The position numbers and the translations under genes are program-made. DNA of 64,000 nucleotides from Falciphora oryzae. Taxonomy: Eukaryota > Ascomycota > Sordariomycetes > Magnaporthales > Magnaporthaceae. The stretch is taken from positions 536,864 to 600,863 of the forward strand of contig JNVV01000002.1 in NCBI GenBank assembly GCA_000733355.1. The letters are read 5' to 3'. The notes below the pieces were generated by a model. It did not search any database, was not told where the DNA came from, and worked only from the letters and a program-made list of their open reading frames with translations. Below are positions 12,001-23,599 of this stretch, one piece after another (the stretch's first letter is position 1; each line of letters starts with the position of its first letter).

Positions 12001-14283
12001 GGTTCCAGGGGGTGCCAGTGGCATGGCGAGGGGCCCCATCCAATAGGCTGACAGGCCGGGCGTGGGGGACACATTTCTCCCGCGCCCCACCGGTTGCGAC
12101 TCCAGACCGTTGGCGCATGCACGGACCTGGCGGCGTGGGGTAAAATGAGGAACAAAAAAAAAATTGACGTGAAAGAAGCAAAGACGAATGTGCGCAGTGC
12201 GCACGCACCGACCTACCTGTCCTGACCACCATACCGCTCATGTCGTGTGTTGTCTGCGTCTGACTTGGGGGTGGTGTGTGTCCCACTGCGCCGCAAGTGT
12301 GAGTGTGTGTGGGTGGGAGCGGGCCAGACCCCACCACAAGACATAGAGGGGTGTCCTCCAAGAAGGATGTCATCAAGGGCGTGTGCGAGAGCCGCTGTTT
12401 TTCATCCCGCGCTGGGGGATTTGGGGCGAGACGCAGATGGCGATGGCGATGAGGTGGCAAGCGAGGAGAGGGGTTTTCGGTCGATCGTTTCCCGTCCCGC
12501 GTCGGGGAGCCTGTCCGGCCGTCTCCGCCCGAAGTTGTCGTCGTCATCGCCATCGTGGGCTGTCGGGGCAAGTGGGATCAAGGGGTTGGTGTTGTCTTGT
12601 CCGCGCACATCCTCCGATCCTCCCTCTGCCTGAACGCTTCATCCTCTTCCCGGCCTGCTCCCCCCTGACTCCAGTTCAGACTTCCTTTTTGCTTCCAGGC
12701 CATCCAGGGATGTGTTTTTGGTCCTGAGTCGGCTTTGACGGCGTTGAGCTTCGGTGGACGGTCCTTCGGTTGTGGTGTCGCCGTCTCAAGGTCGTCCACC
12801 AACTCACTCGGCTCCAAGTGGAATCGGATAGGGGTTGGGTGCTTGGAGTCTAGAGGTCAAAGACGGTGCGGACTCACTCCCATCTTTGTATCCTCACTGA
12901 GGGTTCGCTTTAGAACGCGAGGTGCAAAAAAAGAGAACGTGCGTCTCTTATCTTTTCAAACTCTGCCGTCCTTGCCCGGCCGGCCAAGCAGGTCAGGCGG
13001 GCCTATTGCGAATTTCTGGAGGCGATTAGCAAATAGGTAGGAGATAGGAACTGGTTTCTACCTATCTGCTTCTCACGGAGTGAGCACTCTGCGATGTCAT
13101 CGTCTTGGCGGCCATGTTTGTCGATAGGAGCCCAGCGACGGGCGGCCCCTATCTGGTATCGGCGTCTCTCATACCGACCTTCCTATCTCTAATTATTATA
13201 CTGACGATCGCGCTATACATAAGTGGGCCGCCACGGGACTTTGCACCCGCCGACATCACTTGCTCCTATCAAAAGGACCTGGGCGGATAGTCGACCGGCC
13301 TCACTCCCAAGATATCGGTGTGTCTTCTTGGACTGAGCCCTTCTCATTCGACGCTGCGGCGCAGCCCCAAGGACCCTTATCTGACGCCGACGCATCGAAC
13401 CCCTGCAATGGCATCGCATTTCTGATCGCGTGCTGCTCTTGCGACATGGCCAATCGCCAATGGCGGCTATCTCTCCGCCATATCAACCCTACCCTACGCA
13501 CATGCCATTCCTGCCTTGGCCCCCAGTACCGAAGCATGCATATGTACAATGCGCGTGCGCGCACCGCAAGGCCCTGCATCTTTTTCAAGCAGTTGCCATA
13601 CCCGTTCAAAAAAGGGGGCATGGAGAGCCAATGGGACCTGATGGTCGAGATAACGAGGCGTCTCTGTGTTGCAGTTTGCGAATATCGACTGCATCTCCAA
13701 AAGGTCGGCATCTCAGGGGGCGTGGAATGCTTATCTGGCCTCTGCATTCCCCAGTCTTGGGCCCCTTTCTCCCTTGACCGCTGGAGAACTGGTCATAAAT
13801 AAATGTCCGGGGAGCTCCACGCGATTCCTCAGATCAGGGGTAGCCCTGGCTATTCTGGGGAACCCTGAAAGGAAGACGAGAAGGCTCCCTTTCTCAGGCT
13901 CCTTTCTTCCTCAGCCACATAGCCTCCATCCAGGGGAAATCTCCCATGTGTCTCACATGGCGATATGGTAAGTGCCTGCTCTCGGCTTTGTGGGTGACGG
14001 AGGGCCGCCTCTCGGCATTGTGCCCGCCACAATGCAAGACTCACGACCAGGCGCCGGATCCGGTCACCAGGCCGCATCCATACGCCGGCCTTTGTCAACG
14101 GCCGCTCAGTGGCGGCCATCTTTGTCGTTCCTGTCAATACCGTCCCGGGCATGCCGATTCATACTTGATGGAGGGCAGCCGGGTGTTGTGGCCCCATGGC
14201 CGTCGGGTTCGTGACCCTCAACGGCACACGAATGCAATATTGGCTTCTTCTGCCATACTACCGAAGAACTGAAATAGGCCGTG
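6008..14283. other. 8.3-kb gene-free interval upstream of areA
   Basis: I found no reading frame with a recognisable family, no convincing spliced gene, and no tRNA or rRNA. The longest frames are Pro/Arg/Ser-rich and lack conserved motifs. The interval holds pyrimidine tracts, a T-run near 9789-9811, a (TTTTA)n repeat at 10223-10252, and a small inverted repeat at 13033-13065. It separates the divergent areA and WSC genes, so it holds both promoters. A non-coding RNA or a poorly conserved gene could be hidden here. Confidence 0.5.
10223..10252. repeat. (TTTTA)n microsatellite
   Basis: About five tandem TTTTA units lie in the gene-free interval between areA and the WSC gene. Nothing suggests that they have a function. 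Confidence 0.9.
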
Positions 14284-16293
14284 ATGATACCCGCCAACAT
14301 GTCCAGAAAACCGGCGGCGTCCTGGGGTAGACCCTTCACCTTCGGCTACGGCCCCATTATTCTAATCCTGCTTGTCTTCCTGGCCGGCACGCCTGGGGCC
14401 ACCGCCCACGATGGGCCTCACAGCGACGGCGCCGAGGATACCAGCGCCAGCGCCAGCCGCGAGCCCACATCGACCTTTACGACCACGACCCGGGTGACCA
14501 TCACCGTCACCACCCGCCTCGCCCACCGCCCGACCCTCGCCGCTTCCCACGTCGGCTACGCCCTGCAGGGCTGCTACAGCCAGCCCGCCGGCAGCGACTC
14601 GGCCCTGGAGGACTCGATCATGCCCATCAACGCGTCCCAGGCCGACGCCCTCACCGTCCCCGGCTGCCTCGAGGCGTGCGTCGGGGCGCGCAAGACGGGC
14701 CGCAAGAATGATCTCTATGGCTTTGTGGCCCTGGGTGAAGGCAGGTGAGTGATTGGTTTCCTTATGTCTCCCACTCCTTCTGGCTCATGTTCCTTCCATC
14801 TTCTGACAAAATCGTGCCACGCTAGGAATTGCTACTGCGGCGCCACCCTATCCACGGCCGCGGTCCGAGTCGACGACGGGGACTGCACCATGCCGTGCGC
14901 CGGCGACGTCCGCTCGGCCTGTGGCGGCCAGGGTCGCGTCGCCGTGTACTCCCTAACCGACGCCGCGGCTGCTGCTGCCTTCGCCAACGCCGACGCCGGC
15001 ACCGGCGACCCGGGCTTTATAGGGGTCAAGAACGACAACCCCGGACCCGAACCCGAACCTGAACCCCAGAACCCGCAGGAACAGCGGCAGGGCGAGCCGC
15101 GGCCCCGCGCCCCTGCCGCAGCCATCGCCGTTGGGTCGTTGGCCGGGTTCGCGGCGTTCTCGGGGCTCATATTCCTGGGCTGGAAGCTGTGCGTGCGGCG
15201 GCGACAGAAGGTGGATAAGGGCAAGGGCAAGGAGGAAGGCGGTCTTGAGGAGCGGGAGCCCACGCTGCCGGTCGTGGAAGGCGATCAGCAGCATAAACAG
15301 CAGCAGCAGCAGCAGCAACGCAGCGACCTCGAAGACTTCCTAGCCAACCGCGGCCCGCCGCCGGCCCCTGGAGGCGACGGGGTCAGCCCCGTGTCGACGC
15401 TGTCGTCGACGCCGTACACTCTCGCGACGGTGCGCACGACGGCGAGCCTCGAGTCGCGCCCCAGCGGCGACAACTTTGTCGTGACGGGGGCGGCGCAGCA
15501 GCGCGACGTGACGCGCGTGCGGTTTGCTGACGGCCCCGCCGTCGTGGTGGTGGCGTCGCCGACGTCGCCGACGAGCCCCGGCCACGGCGTGCGGCACCGG
15601 CGCATGCCGAGCTCCCACGCCGGCAAGCCCGCCGACTGGAGCAGGATCAACACCGTCATTACCGACGGCCGCCTGACGACACCGACGCGCGAGCGCTTCA
15701 ACTTTGGTGGCGGATCGACCCCGACCTCGGCCACGGCGGGCCCAAGCGGTGGCGGCTTCCACGGCGAGCCGGCCGCCGTGTCGGCCACCTCGGCCATCCA
15801 GAACCCGGCGCTGCAGTACCAGGCCTACCAGCCGCCGCCGCCCCAGCAGCAGCAGCAGCAGCAGCAGCAAAACACGACAGCAGCCACTGCATATCCCCTC
15901 AACGCGGTGCACGCCGTGAGCGCGTGGTCGCCCGACACGAGCGCGTCGCCGCCGCCGCGCAGCCTGGCGTCCTTTACGGGCAGCAGCCCCTCGCAGCCGC
16001 AGCCCGCCGCGCCCGCCGAGGCCGGGTCCGGGCTGGGCGGCCGCGCCTGGCACCGCCGGCGCCTGAGCTCGCCACTCGGGCCGCCGGGCGGCGGCACCGG
16101 CAGCGTGAGCAGCAGCCAGGAGCGGCTCGTGCCGGAGCCGCTGCATATTGTCAGGGAAGTCCAGGGCGCGGGGCAGCAGCAGCAGCAGCAGCAGACGGGT
16201 GAGGTTGCGGATGAATCGCCCGTCTTGCCGGGTGGACGCCAGCACGGGGGGGAGTCGGCCGGTGGTGATTCCGCGTCAAAAAAGGCGGAGTGA
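14284..16293 (+). CDS. WSC-domain single-pass membrane sensor-like protein
   Basis: Model: join(14284..14744,14826..16293), 642 residues. A hydrophobic signal segment (about residues 22-41) is followed by a short Ser/Thr-rich stretch (54-90). A WSC domain spans about 90-197 with eight cysteines (GYALQGCY, GCLEAC, NCYCG, DCTMPC, ACGGQ). A Pro/Glu-rich linker, one membrane span (about 252-273) and a 368-residue cytoplasmic tail with two polyQ runs complete it. The intron has donor GTGAGT and acceptor TAG and splits the WSC core exactly between GEGR and NCYCG. Yeast WSC proteins sense cell-wall stress and signal to Rho1/PKC; such a role here is inferred. Oddly, the long mannosylated Ser/Thr stem normally between WSC and membrane is missing. 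The frame at 14281 opens with GTG; ATG 14284 or 14299 is the likely start. Confidence 0.88.
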
Positions 16294-16599
16294 GTATGTT
16301 TTAATGGGTGTGGGTTACGGATGTTCGACTTTGGTCTTTTGCTTTTCCCCATGCTCTTTCGCTTCTTTTCTTTATTCTTTCGGGAACCTTGTCTTCAAGG
16401 CACGGTTGGACTGTAGGTTTCGATTTCCAAAATGGGTTTACTTTTTCATAACGTTTTCTTCTTCTCTTCTTGGATCTATTTAATAGGCGTACAGTGTTCA
16501 ATGGAGTTTTATCTTTCTAAACAGTCAGTCTTTTGATGCCTGAAGAGGCGAAAGAGTGCCCCTTGTCACATAGTGTCAACTACTTTCGTAGCTTCGGAG

Positions 16600-17190
16600 T
16601 GCCTCATGAAATGCCAAGTTGACAAACTCGTCCAAGAATCTGGGCGCCAGTCGCTATCGGGGTGCCCACACGGAGAACAGGTGCCGCTTCTTCTGTCCTC
16701 TTTTTGGAATTCCTAAAGGAGGAGCAGCAGCTTCCAAAACGCTCCCGCGCGGGGTTATAGACGTAGGCGCCAAAGTGCCGCTGCGCCATGAGGGCCGTCT
16801 GGGCCTGCATGGCCTCTCTGATCCTGTCGACGCTGGCCCCGATGCGCTCCAGCGCTCACGCCCTCGTACACCTTGACGGCGGCGGCGATGGAGCCGAAGC
16901 CGGCGATGATGGCGCCCGAGTAGGCCGCCGACCCGGTCGGGATGTTCATAGCCGGCGTGATCTTGTTGATGAGGGTTGTAGCCTCGTCCATGGCCTCGGT
17001 GACGCGGCCGGCCTTGGGCATGTTGCGGACGCTCTCTACAGCTTTGCACTGTCTGGTGGGCAGCCGGAAGGGCGTTCCTGATGATGTTTGCAGCGTTATT
17101 GAGGCCTTTGCTCTTGGCGACCTTCGTGGCCAGCTTTCCTGGCTTTTTTTTTGGGCGGTTTCTGTCCCAGCCCTGGAGCATAAGACTACC
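16600..17190 (-). pseudogene. Broken small gene of unknown family, two frameshifts
   Basis: Three consecutive minus-strand stretches read as ordinary protein but lie in different frames. About 17150-17037 gives KLATKVAKSKGLNNAANIIR. About 17030-16855 gives AGRVTEAMDEATTLINKITP then AAYSGAIIAGFGSIAAAVKV. About 16850-16730 gives LERIGASVDRIREAMQAQTA then RHFGAYVYNPARERFGS. Frame changes occur near 17030 and 16850, and no intron of plausible size fits either. The composition (Ala-rich amphipathic helices) differs from the shadow frames nearby. I do not recognise the family. It could be a decayed gene or a real gene with sequence errors. Confidence 0.5.
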
Positions 17191-17403
17191 AGGACATAAT
17201 TCCGGAACCCCATATTGCTGTCAGCCGAGCGATCGAGTGGTAGAAATATGTCCTACAATAGTTGGATCTGAAAGCTCGGAGGGTTATGCCCGTTGAGGGT
17301 GGCGTACCAATTTCCAACTGCCCGTGATGGGACTCTTCGATTGTCGATTGAACAGAGGAAGCAGACCCAGGGCGGGGTTTCTCGCTGCTTTATATACAAA
17401 CAG

Positions 17404-17426
17404 ACCTACCTAGTGCCTAGGTAGGT
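17404..17426. repeat. Perfect inverted repeat, 10-bp arms, 3-nt spacer
   Basis: ACCTACCTAG, then TGC, then CTAGGTAGGT. The arms are exact reverse complements. It lies in the spacer upstream of the broken minus-strand gene, where it could be a promoter element or a chance AGGTAGG-rich palindrome. Confidence 0.8.
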
Positions 17427-17429
17427 AAA

Positions 17430-18919
17430 CACCCTACGGATCACTTGCAGTTGAGGCCAAGTCCGAAACTGCCTGTAGTCTCTTGGGGACAGGCATGGAC
17501 GGCGCTGTGAAACCCCAAGCGCATGCCGCCGCCAGCGCAGTTGAGCTCGGCGAGAATGCTCTCCGGCTTCCGCTTCCTCTGCTTAAGCCCGGCTTCGATT
17601 CATAGTGGGCTTTTCTAGCTCTCCTCGCGCTCCTCTACACTGAGAGACAGCCGATCAAGGCCTGTTTAGTGGCGGTGAGTCCAAGACACTGAGTGGGCTA
17701 TATCGGGCTGCCTGTGTTCCGAAAACATGTTTCCTTTGACAGGCAGAGGCTGGCGGTTGCGTCTACCGTGAGGGGTCGTCAAAAGGAGGGCTGCTTCTGG
17801 TCTGTTGGCAGAGCTTCTGGCTAGAATCCTCGTGATCCCTGAAGGCCAACCCGACGAGCTCAGAGCTCGAGGCTGTCAGGGGTTGGCTGGAACTCGAACT
17901 AGCCAGGCTGCGGGAGAGCAGATATATTGCAGTGGGTGTGATGCTATGTGACTGTTGGTTAGCTGAGTCGCTGTGGGTCGACAAGCAAACGTCCCTTATC
18001 AATGACCGTCCATGAGAAATGGTGGGCGGACAGTGAGTGGATTGATTGGCGGACATCATGGTGTCTAGAAAGTACTCCTTTGCTGGCAATCTGCTGACGC
18101 ATCAAGACTAAATAAAGAGGAAATAGAAGAAATGGACAAGATTCAACGGTAAATATGGAAGGATGTCGGTCGTTGGAGGCGTCACGTGGTTGTGTCCTTT
18201 GAGCCTTACCTACGTGACAAGACCTCTCGCCGGAGGGTGAGAAGGGTGTAACATTTGTATTTCGGCACTGCGATAGTCCTTTGGGGTGGAGGTTGTCAGG
18301 GCATCGTAGGGACCCGCTAAGATGATCTAGACATTGTCCCCAGACTAAGTATATCATAAGAGTTGTGAATTTACTTTTTCCCATGTACGTACATCTTCAA
18401 TAAAAGAGGGTATCACGACCGATGGCGGCCAGAAGCTAATCCAAGCGAGAACGAAGAAAAAACAATACTCTCCGACATGCTAGCCAGCATAGTCCCTGGG
18501 CTTTCCCCGCGAAAGTAACTCGGTCTTGCTTTTTGACAGCCCTGGTCCGACACAAAGTCGCAACTATTCTGCGGCCAAGAGTTGTGGTATCTCGAAAGCA
18601 AGACGTATTACAAAAAACAAGATAGTAATAAGGGGTTAAGTTCCAAGTTCCACAGGCTTCCATCATTCGTGACAAGAGTGGTGAGTGACACCTAGAAAAA
18701 CAATGAGAAGCAGAAAAGAAGCAACCCGGCCGAGGCAGATACAAAACCCAGTGCAGTCGAAACGCCTCGCTGGTCAACTTTTTTGCCCTCATGAGTAGAA
18801 ACACAAAAGACAACGTGTAAATGATGAGAGATACATAGAGAAATGGTGTGATAAATCAAGGGATGAGAATAGAAGGATGGTGGTTGGAAGTGCACCGGGT
18901 GGTGGCCACAAGAAAATAT
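17430..18919. other. Intergenic, no gene seen
   Basis: No supported gene. It is AT-richer than the flanks. The part next to 18920 is the expected 3' UTR of the neighbouring minus-strand gene. Confidence 0.55.
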
Positions 18920-21900
18920 TTAATCCACTCGGATGATAACCTTCCACCCGAGGGCACCAGCCTCGCGGATGGCGCATGCGAGACAGCCTCTTCTGCGGCG
19001 GCTGATGAGCGCATCCCAGCCCTTCTCGGCACAGATCGCTCTGACAAGGATCTCCATGTCGGACCCAAACTGGCGGCGCCGCGATTCGGAATGCATCTTC
19101 TGGGCCGTTGATGGCGAAGATGGATCGTCCGTGCCGTTGTTGTTGGCGCCGTTGGCATATCCGCCTGCGCGCGGCGGAGAGGAAGGAGGCGACACCTGGG
19201 ACTGCTGCTGTGGCTGCGGCCAGTTGATGTTCATAGAGCTCGTGCGGCTCACGACGGGCGACAGCGGAATCTCGTGTGCCTGCGGCTGGGGCAGGAATCC
19301 CGTGATGCAATCAACTACAAGCACACGCGGCGGCTTGTTTGCATGCGGGCCGGGAGTGATTGATGGCCGACGGTGCGCGTTCGCTCCCGGTTCATTGAGG
19401 AGCTCTTCAAGGGTCGAGTCTTGTCGGGCCAAGAGCTCCGAGAGGTGAATGGCAGTGTACGTATAGTATTTGTGCAGGGGGTGGCCTGTTTTATGAAGAT
19501 GGACCTGTCAGCATACGATAGTTGCATATATAATTGCAGCCTGCTGTAATTGGTCACCGGACATAAGGTGAAACAAAGGGTGTACTTACATGTGATGTTG
19601 GCACTGCTGGACGGCTTGCTGCCGAACCCGCTCATGCTACTGCCGCTGCTGGTGCTTCCGCCGTCGAGGTCAATCTGCTGGATCGTAGGGCTTGAGGGCG
19701 ACTTGAGAATCTTGACGTGTTGTGATGGCACACAAGGATGCGCTGTCACGAAGTAGACATCGTGAGACAGGCAAAAGGTGTACTCCTTCTCGGCGTCCAC
19801 ATCGCCGTCATCGTAATCCTCTGCAACCGAAAAGGTCACAGCCGCGGGGTATGTATGGATTTCAGGCGCCACGCTGGTTGCGGCGGTATCCATAGTACCA
19901 GGGGTAACATCGGACAAGGGACTCTGAGGCAGTGACCCGGTCGGCGTTGTGTGTACCGAGTCAACTGGCGCGAAAAGCTTCAGGGCCTTCAGTTCGATGT
20001 AGAGTGAAGGAGGCTGTGACACCTTGTAGATGTTCTCGAAGGGGATGATGAAGTCGGCGGGGAATACTGAGTCTGGATCCGCATCCCCGAGCACCGAAGA
20101 TTGCTTCTCAACGGTGACCTTTCCCCAAATTCTCGCCTGCTTCCCCGTGCGGGCTGAGTCACCTGACAGTCACACCCTGATATTAGCTTGTCTGACCATC
20201 AAAGCGTAAAGGGCACGGATAGTGTTTAGGGCGTGTTCTTGCTTACCCTGCGGCTCGGCCACCTCAATATTCAGCCAACCGTCACCCATTCCCTGTGGTG
20301 TGACATCACTTGAGATCCAACCCATGCACTCGACGGCACCCTTGCCAGCGGCCACGACACGGCCGACAATGCACGCTGTGCTCCAGAAGCTCTTCTGGCA
20401 GTACACGAAGCCACCGCAGAGGTTAGCCACGGGGCCCAGTCGGCGCATCGCCTCGGCGTCGTTCTCGAGCAGCGTCGACATGATGAAGTGGCTCAGGCCC
20501 TCACCAGGGAGCATGAAGCCCGAGACGTAGCTTTTGGAGAGCCAGCCCGAAGGGTGCAGTGCTGCCGAGATTTTGCGCCGCTTGGACGGCTTGCGCCGGA
20601 TCTGGTCGGCAATGTGAGCCACTTTGGCACTGCCGGCATCACCGTTGGTAGCGTTGGCATTTGCGTTGACAAGGTGCTTAGAAAAGATGCCCGAGGTGCC
20701 ACCAAAATAAGATGACCGGCGGGTTTCATTGGTGGGCAAGGGGCTGGCGGGGGGTGAGTTGAGCGGTGTGGTGCCGTTCGCAACGGCGCGGATGTTGGTT
20801 GAGATTCGGTTCTCGTACGACTCGATGTCGGGCCACTTCAAGCGGCGTGCGAAGTGCGTCAGCCCGTCGACCTGCCGCTGGCCGTGTTTTCCCTTCATCA
20901 AATAGGCGGGCTGGTCGTCAGCCAGGCGGCTGGACGTGGGCCGTGAGCCGTGAGTGCTGCCCGCGGCTCCGCCGCTGTGGTGGTCGCTGGTCAACGACAT
21001 GCGCTTGGTCAGCGTCGCTAGCCACCCCGTCGGCTGATGGCCGTCCAGATCCTCGCCAAGCTTGGGCGGCTCCGCCTTGGTAATCTCGATGTTTTCGAGC
21101 CATGCGCGGGCCATCAACATGGACCACTTGACTGACGGGGTCGCCTCCTGTTGGAAGCGGTAAATCTCGCGCGGCTTTATGTGGCCAACGCCCGCATCGT
21201 CGGCCTCAACGATGGCGTCCAAGCGAATCCAAAGCTCACACGCCAGGAGGACCTGGAGCAGCAGCCAATAACGCTCCTCGGAGCGGGCCTCGGCGCTAGT
21301 TGGGGCCGCCGGCGCGTCAGGGCTGATATCCTCCACGTCGTCTTCGGGCTCGGAGGAATCCGCAGAAGAGCCCCACAGAATCTGGCCAAGGCGGATACGC
21401 CACTCAACGTGGGAAAAGTCGATCCAGACGTTGGGAGCGCCCAGCACCTTGAGCAGGGCCTGGATCTGAACTGAGAGGCTGTAGGGGTCGCTGTGGTCAA
21501 GGACCCGAGTGGGCGGGTGCAGGATGTGCAGGAATAGCTCGTTGTACAGATCGGTTGATAGGGTGTTGTCCTTGATGTTGTTGACCACGTATCTGTGGCC
21601 GTTCTTTATCAGCTGCTCCATGATGGCGCTCTCCTCCATGTGCCGCAGCCCATCCTTGGACGTCAGCATCCTCTGACGTGCCTCGATGATGGCATTGGCG
21701 CGGTGGCCTGAGGGGTCGAAGCCAAACTGCTCCTCCTGGAGGGCGTCGGACACGGCAAGCTCCAGGGCGGCAGAGAAGCCGACGGTGCCCTTCTCCAGCC
21801 CGTGCATGCTGAGCATGTTAGGGCGTTCGTGGCACTTGGGGTAGAAGTGGGCGCGCTTCCCCTTGCAGCTACTCCCGCTGCTGCCGCTACTCCCGGGCCT

Positions 21901-22119
21901 ACGGGGGCTGCGGGTAATGTGCGGCAGGGCGGTGGTGCACCCCCATGCTTCATCCTCTATCTGAGTGTGGTCGGTAAGGTCGCGGATGACCAGGCTTTCG
22001 TCCCAGGGGAAGGCAACGCTGGGGTTGGGCGCGCCCGTGTTGGGGCCCTCGGAGCGGGCGAAGTACTGCGGGGCCCCTGAGAAGAGCTTCTCGAGCTCTG
22101 AGTCGGTGAGGGTTGACAT
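18920..22119 (-). CDS. Large conserved-looking fungal protein of unknown function
   Basis: Model: complement(join(18920..19485,19590..20162,20247..22119)), at least 1003 residues. Intron 1 (20163-20246, donor GTAAGC) joins EVAEPQG to DSARTGKQARIWGKVTV. Intron 2 (19486-19589, donor GTAAGT, acceptor CAG) joins SSANITC to HPLHKYYTYTAIHLSELLA. Notable segments are LTDSELEKLFSGAPQYFARS near the start, TRVLDHSDPYSLSVQIQALL, an Asp/Glu-rich patch near residue 270, and a basic-hydrophobic C-terminus with SRRRRGCLACAIREAGALGW. It has no membrane span or signal peptide and no domain I can name. The coding frame stays open for 57 codons above ATG 22119 (to 22290) and reads KPPPKKPALKLARI, so the true start is probably in an upstream exon. 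Confidence 0.8.
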
Positions 22120-23079
22120 GATGCGTGCAAGCTTCAGCGCCGGCTTCTTCGGGGGTGGCTTGACGGCTTCCTCGGAGCCCGGTGGTGGGGGAGATGGCAG
22201 CGGCTTATTCGGGTTGCAGGCAGACCGCGGGCTGAACGGGGGGCTGGACGTCGTTGTCGTCGTCGTTGTTGATGAAGAAGTTGGGGACTTTTACGTGGGC
22301 GGGACGAGGGCCACAGCAGAGGCAGCTCCAAATGTCAGCTTTCTGGGCCCTGAATGCGGGAACGGTGGAATTATATCCGGTCGGCGAGGACAGATCGACC
22401 CGAGGCGGACAAGATGGCCAGGTAGGTCAATGGAAGATGAATACATAAACGCAGCTGCACACTCGATGCAGTCGCAGGCGCCGGCGACTCGACGGCGCGG
22501 TGATGGACTAGGTGGCAGCACGCTCTAGCGAAAGGCTGCTTGCGACCAGGCGGCGAGGAGGCGATCAACGGCACACGCGATATGCAGTGCCCAAAGTAGT
22601 GTAGCGGCAGCAGTGGTTGGTGGTTCCGGACAAAACATGCAGAGCAGAGAGCATGACAAAGAGAAAGGAATTGGAAATGGAGAGTCAACGGGGACGGGGA
22701 CGAGGAAGAGGAGGTAGCAATGGGCTCTGGGCACTGCTCTCCGACTCCTCATACGATGCAGGAACAAAAACCATAATGATCACGCGCCGTCCACGGGCCT
22801 TCAATGGCTCCTGGCGGACAGCGGTGGTCTGAGGGAGGGGAAAGGGAAAGGGGCAAGAGCGAGGGTCCCAACTGAGGTGTGGATCCCCGCCTCAGACGAT
22901 CCAAAGTGCGGAGGACAGGGGTCTGTGGTGTCAATCGGGAGTGCATCTGGGGCGGGGGTGCAGCGCCATGATTGAATGGCTGGCCGGGGGTTGGGGTGGA
23001 GGGCTGGGCTTCCAAGTCCTCGAGGCGGCACTGCGCTGCACTGATGTGCTCTCGTGCCCATGCATGCCGTTCGTCGACG

Positions 23080-23592
23080 TCAATAACGCTGCAGGTGTTG
23101 GGTGCGTGCACGTACCGCGAGCGCCAGGCCGACCGTCTCGCCTGCTTTTCTGGGTGGCTTGTGCCCTGCTGGCCCAACGGCGCAGGGCCTCCCCCGCCAG
23201 GGTGGAGGGGCAGGCGCTGCCGCCACCATTGTTGGTGGGTTCGACGCACCAGCTGACGACGAGCCTGACGCAGAGACCAGCAGCCGGCCTCGGCCGCGGA
23301 TGGACCGATTGATCAGCCCGTGGAGCAGCTCCCGCTTCGAGCTCGACCCGCGCCTGCTGCCGTTGTTGTCGCTGCCGTTGCCGCCGTTATTGTTGGCGTT
23401 TGCGCTGCCGTCGTCTTTGCCGCCGCCGTTGGTGGTGTTCGCCCTGCCGCCGCCGTCCTGGTCCGCCTGTCTTGTTGATGCGACCCAGCCGCCACCGACG
23501 CCACCAGGACCACCACCCCTAGTCGCCTGTTGCGCTTGATCCACCAGCGGGCGATCTCTCGGCGACCGTCGAAGGAGAGAGAACGACGGCAT
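23080..23592 (-). CDS. Possible upstream exon of the 18.9-22.1 kb gene
   Basis: A 170-codon frame starting MPSFSLLRRSPRDRPLVDQA followed by a Gly/Asn-rich stretch and SSSKRELLHGLINRSIRGRG. It contains donor-like GTGCGT (near 23237) and GTACGT (near 23113) sites. Its basic N-terminus and its position suggest the missing 5' exon of the gene starting below 22290. I could not place an acceptor with certainty, and the implied intron (over 800 nt) would be long for this genome. It may be non-coding. Confidence 0.3.
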   Translation of the reverse strand: MPSFSLLRRSPRDRPLVDQAQQATRGGGPGGVGGGWVASTRQADQDGGGRANTTNGGGKDDGSANANNNGGNGSDNNGSRRGSSSKRELLHGLINRSIRGRGRLLVSASGSSSAGASNPPTMVAAAPAPPPWRGRPCAVGPAGHKPPRKAGETVGLALAVRARTQHLQRY

Positions 23593-23599
23593 CCTTTCT

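Noticed and set aside
14832..16352. Minus-strand frames of up to 301 codons opposite the WSC gene
   Set aside because: Low-complexity shadows; the plus strand has WSC cysteines, a membrane span and proper splice sites.
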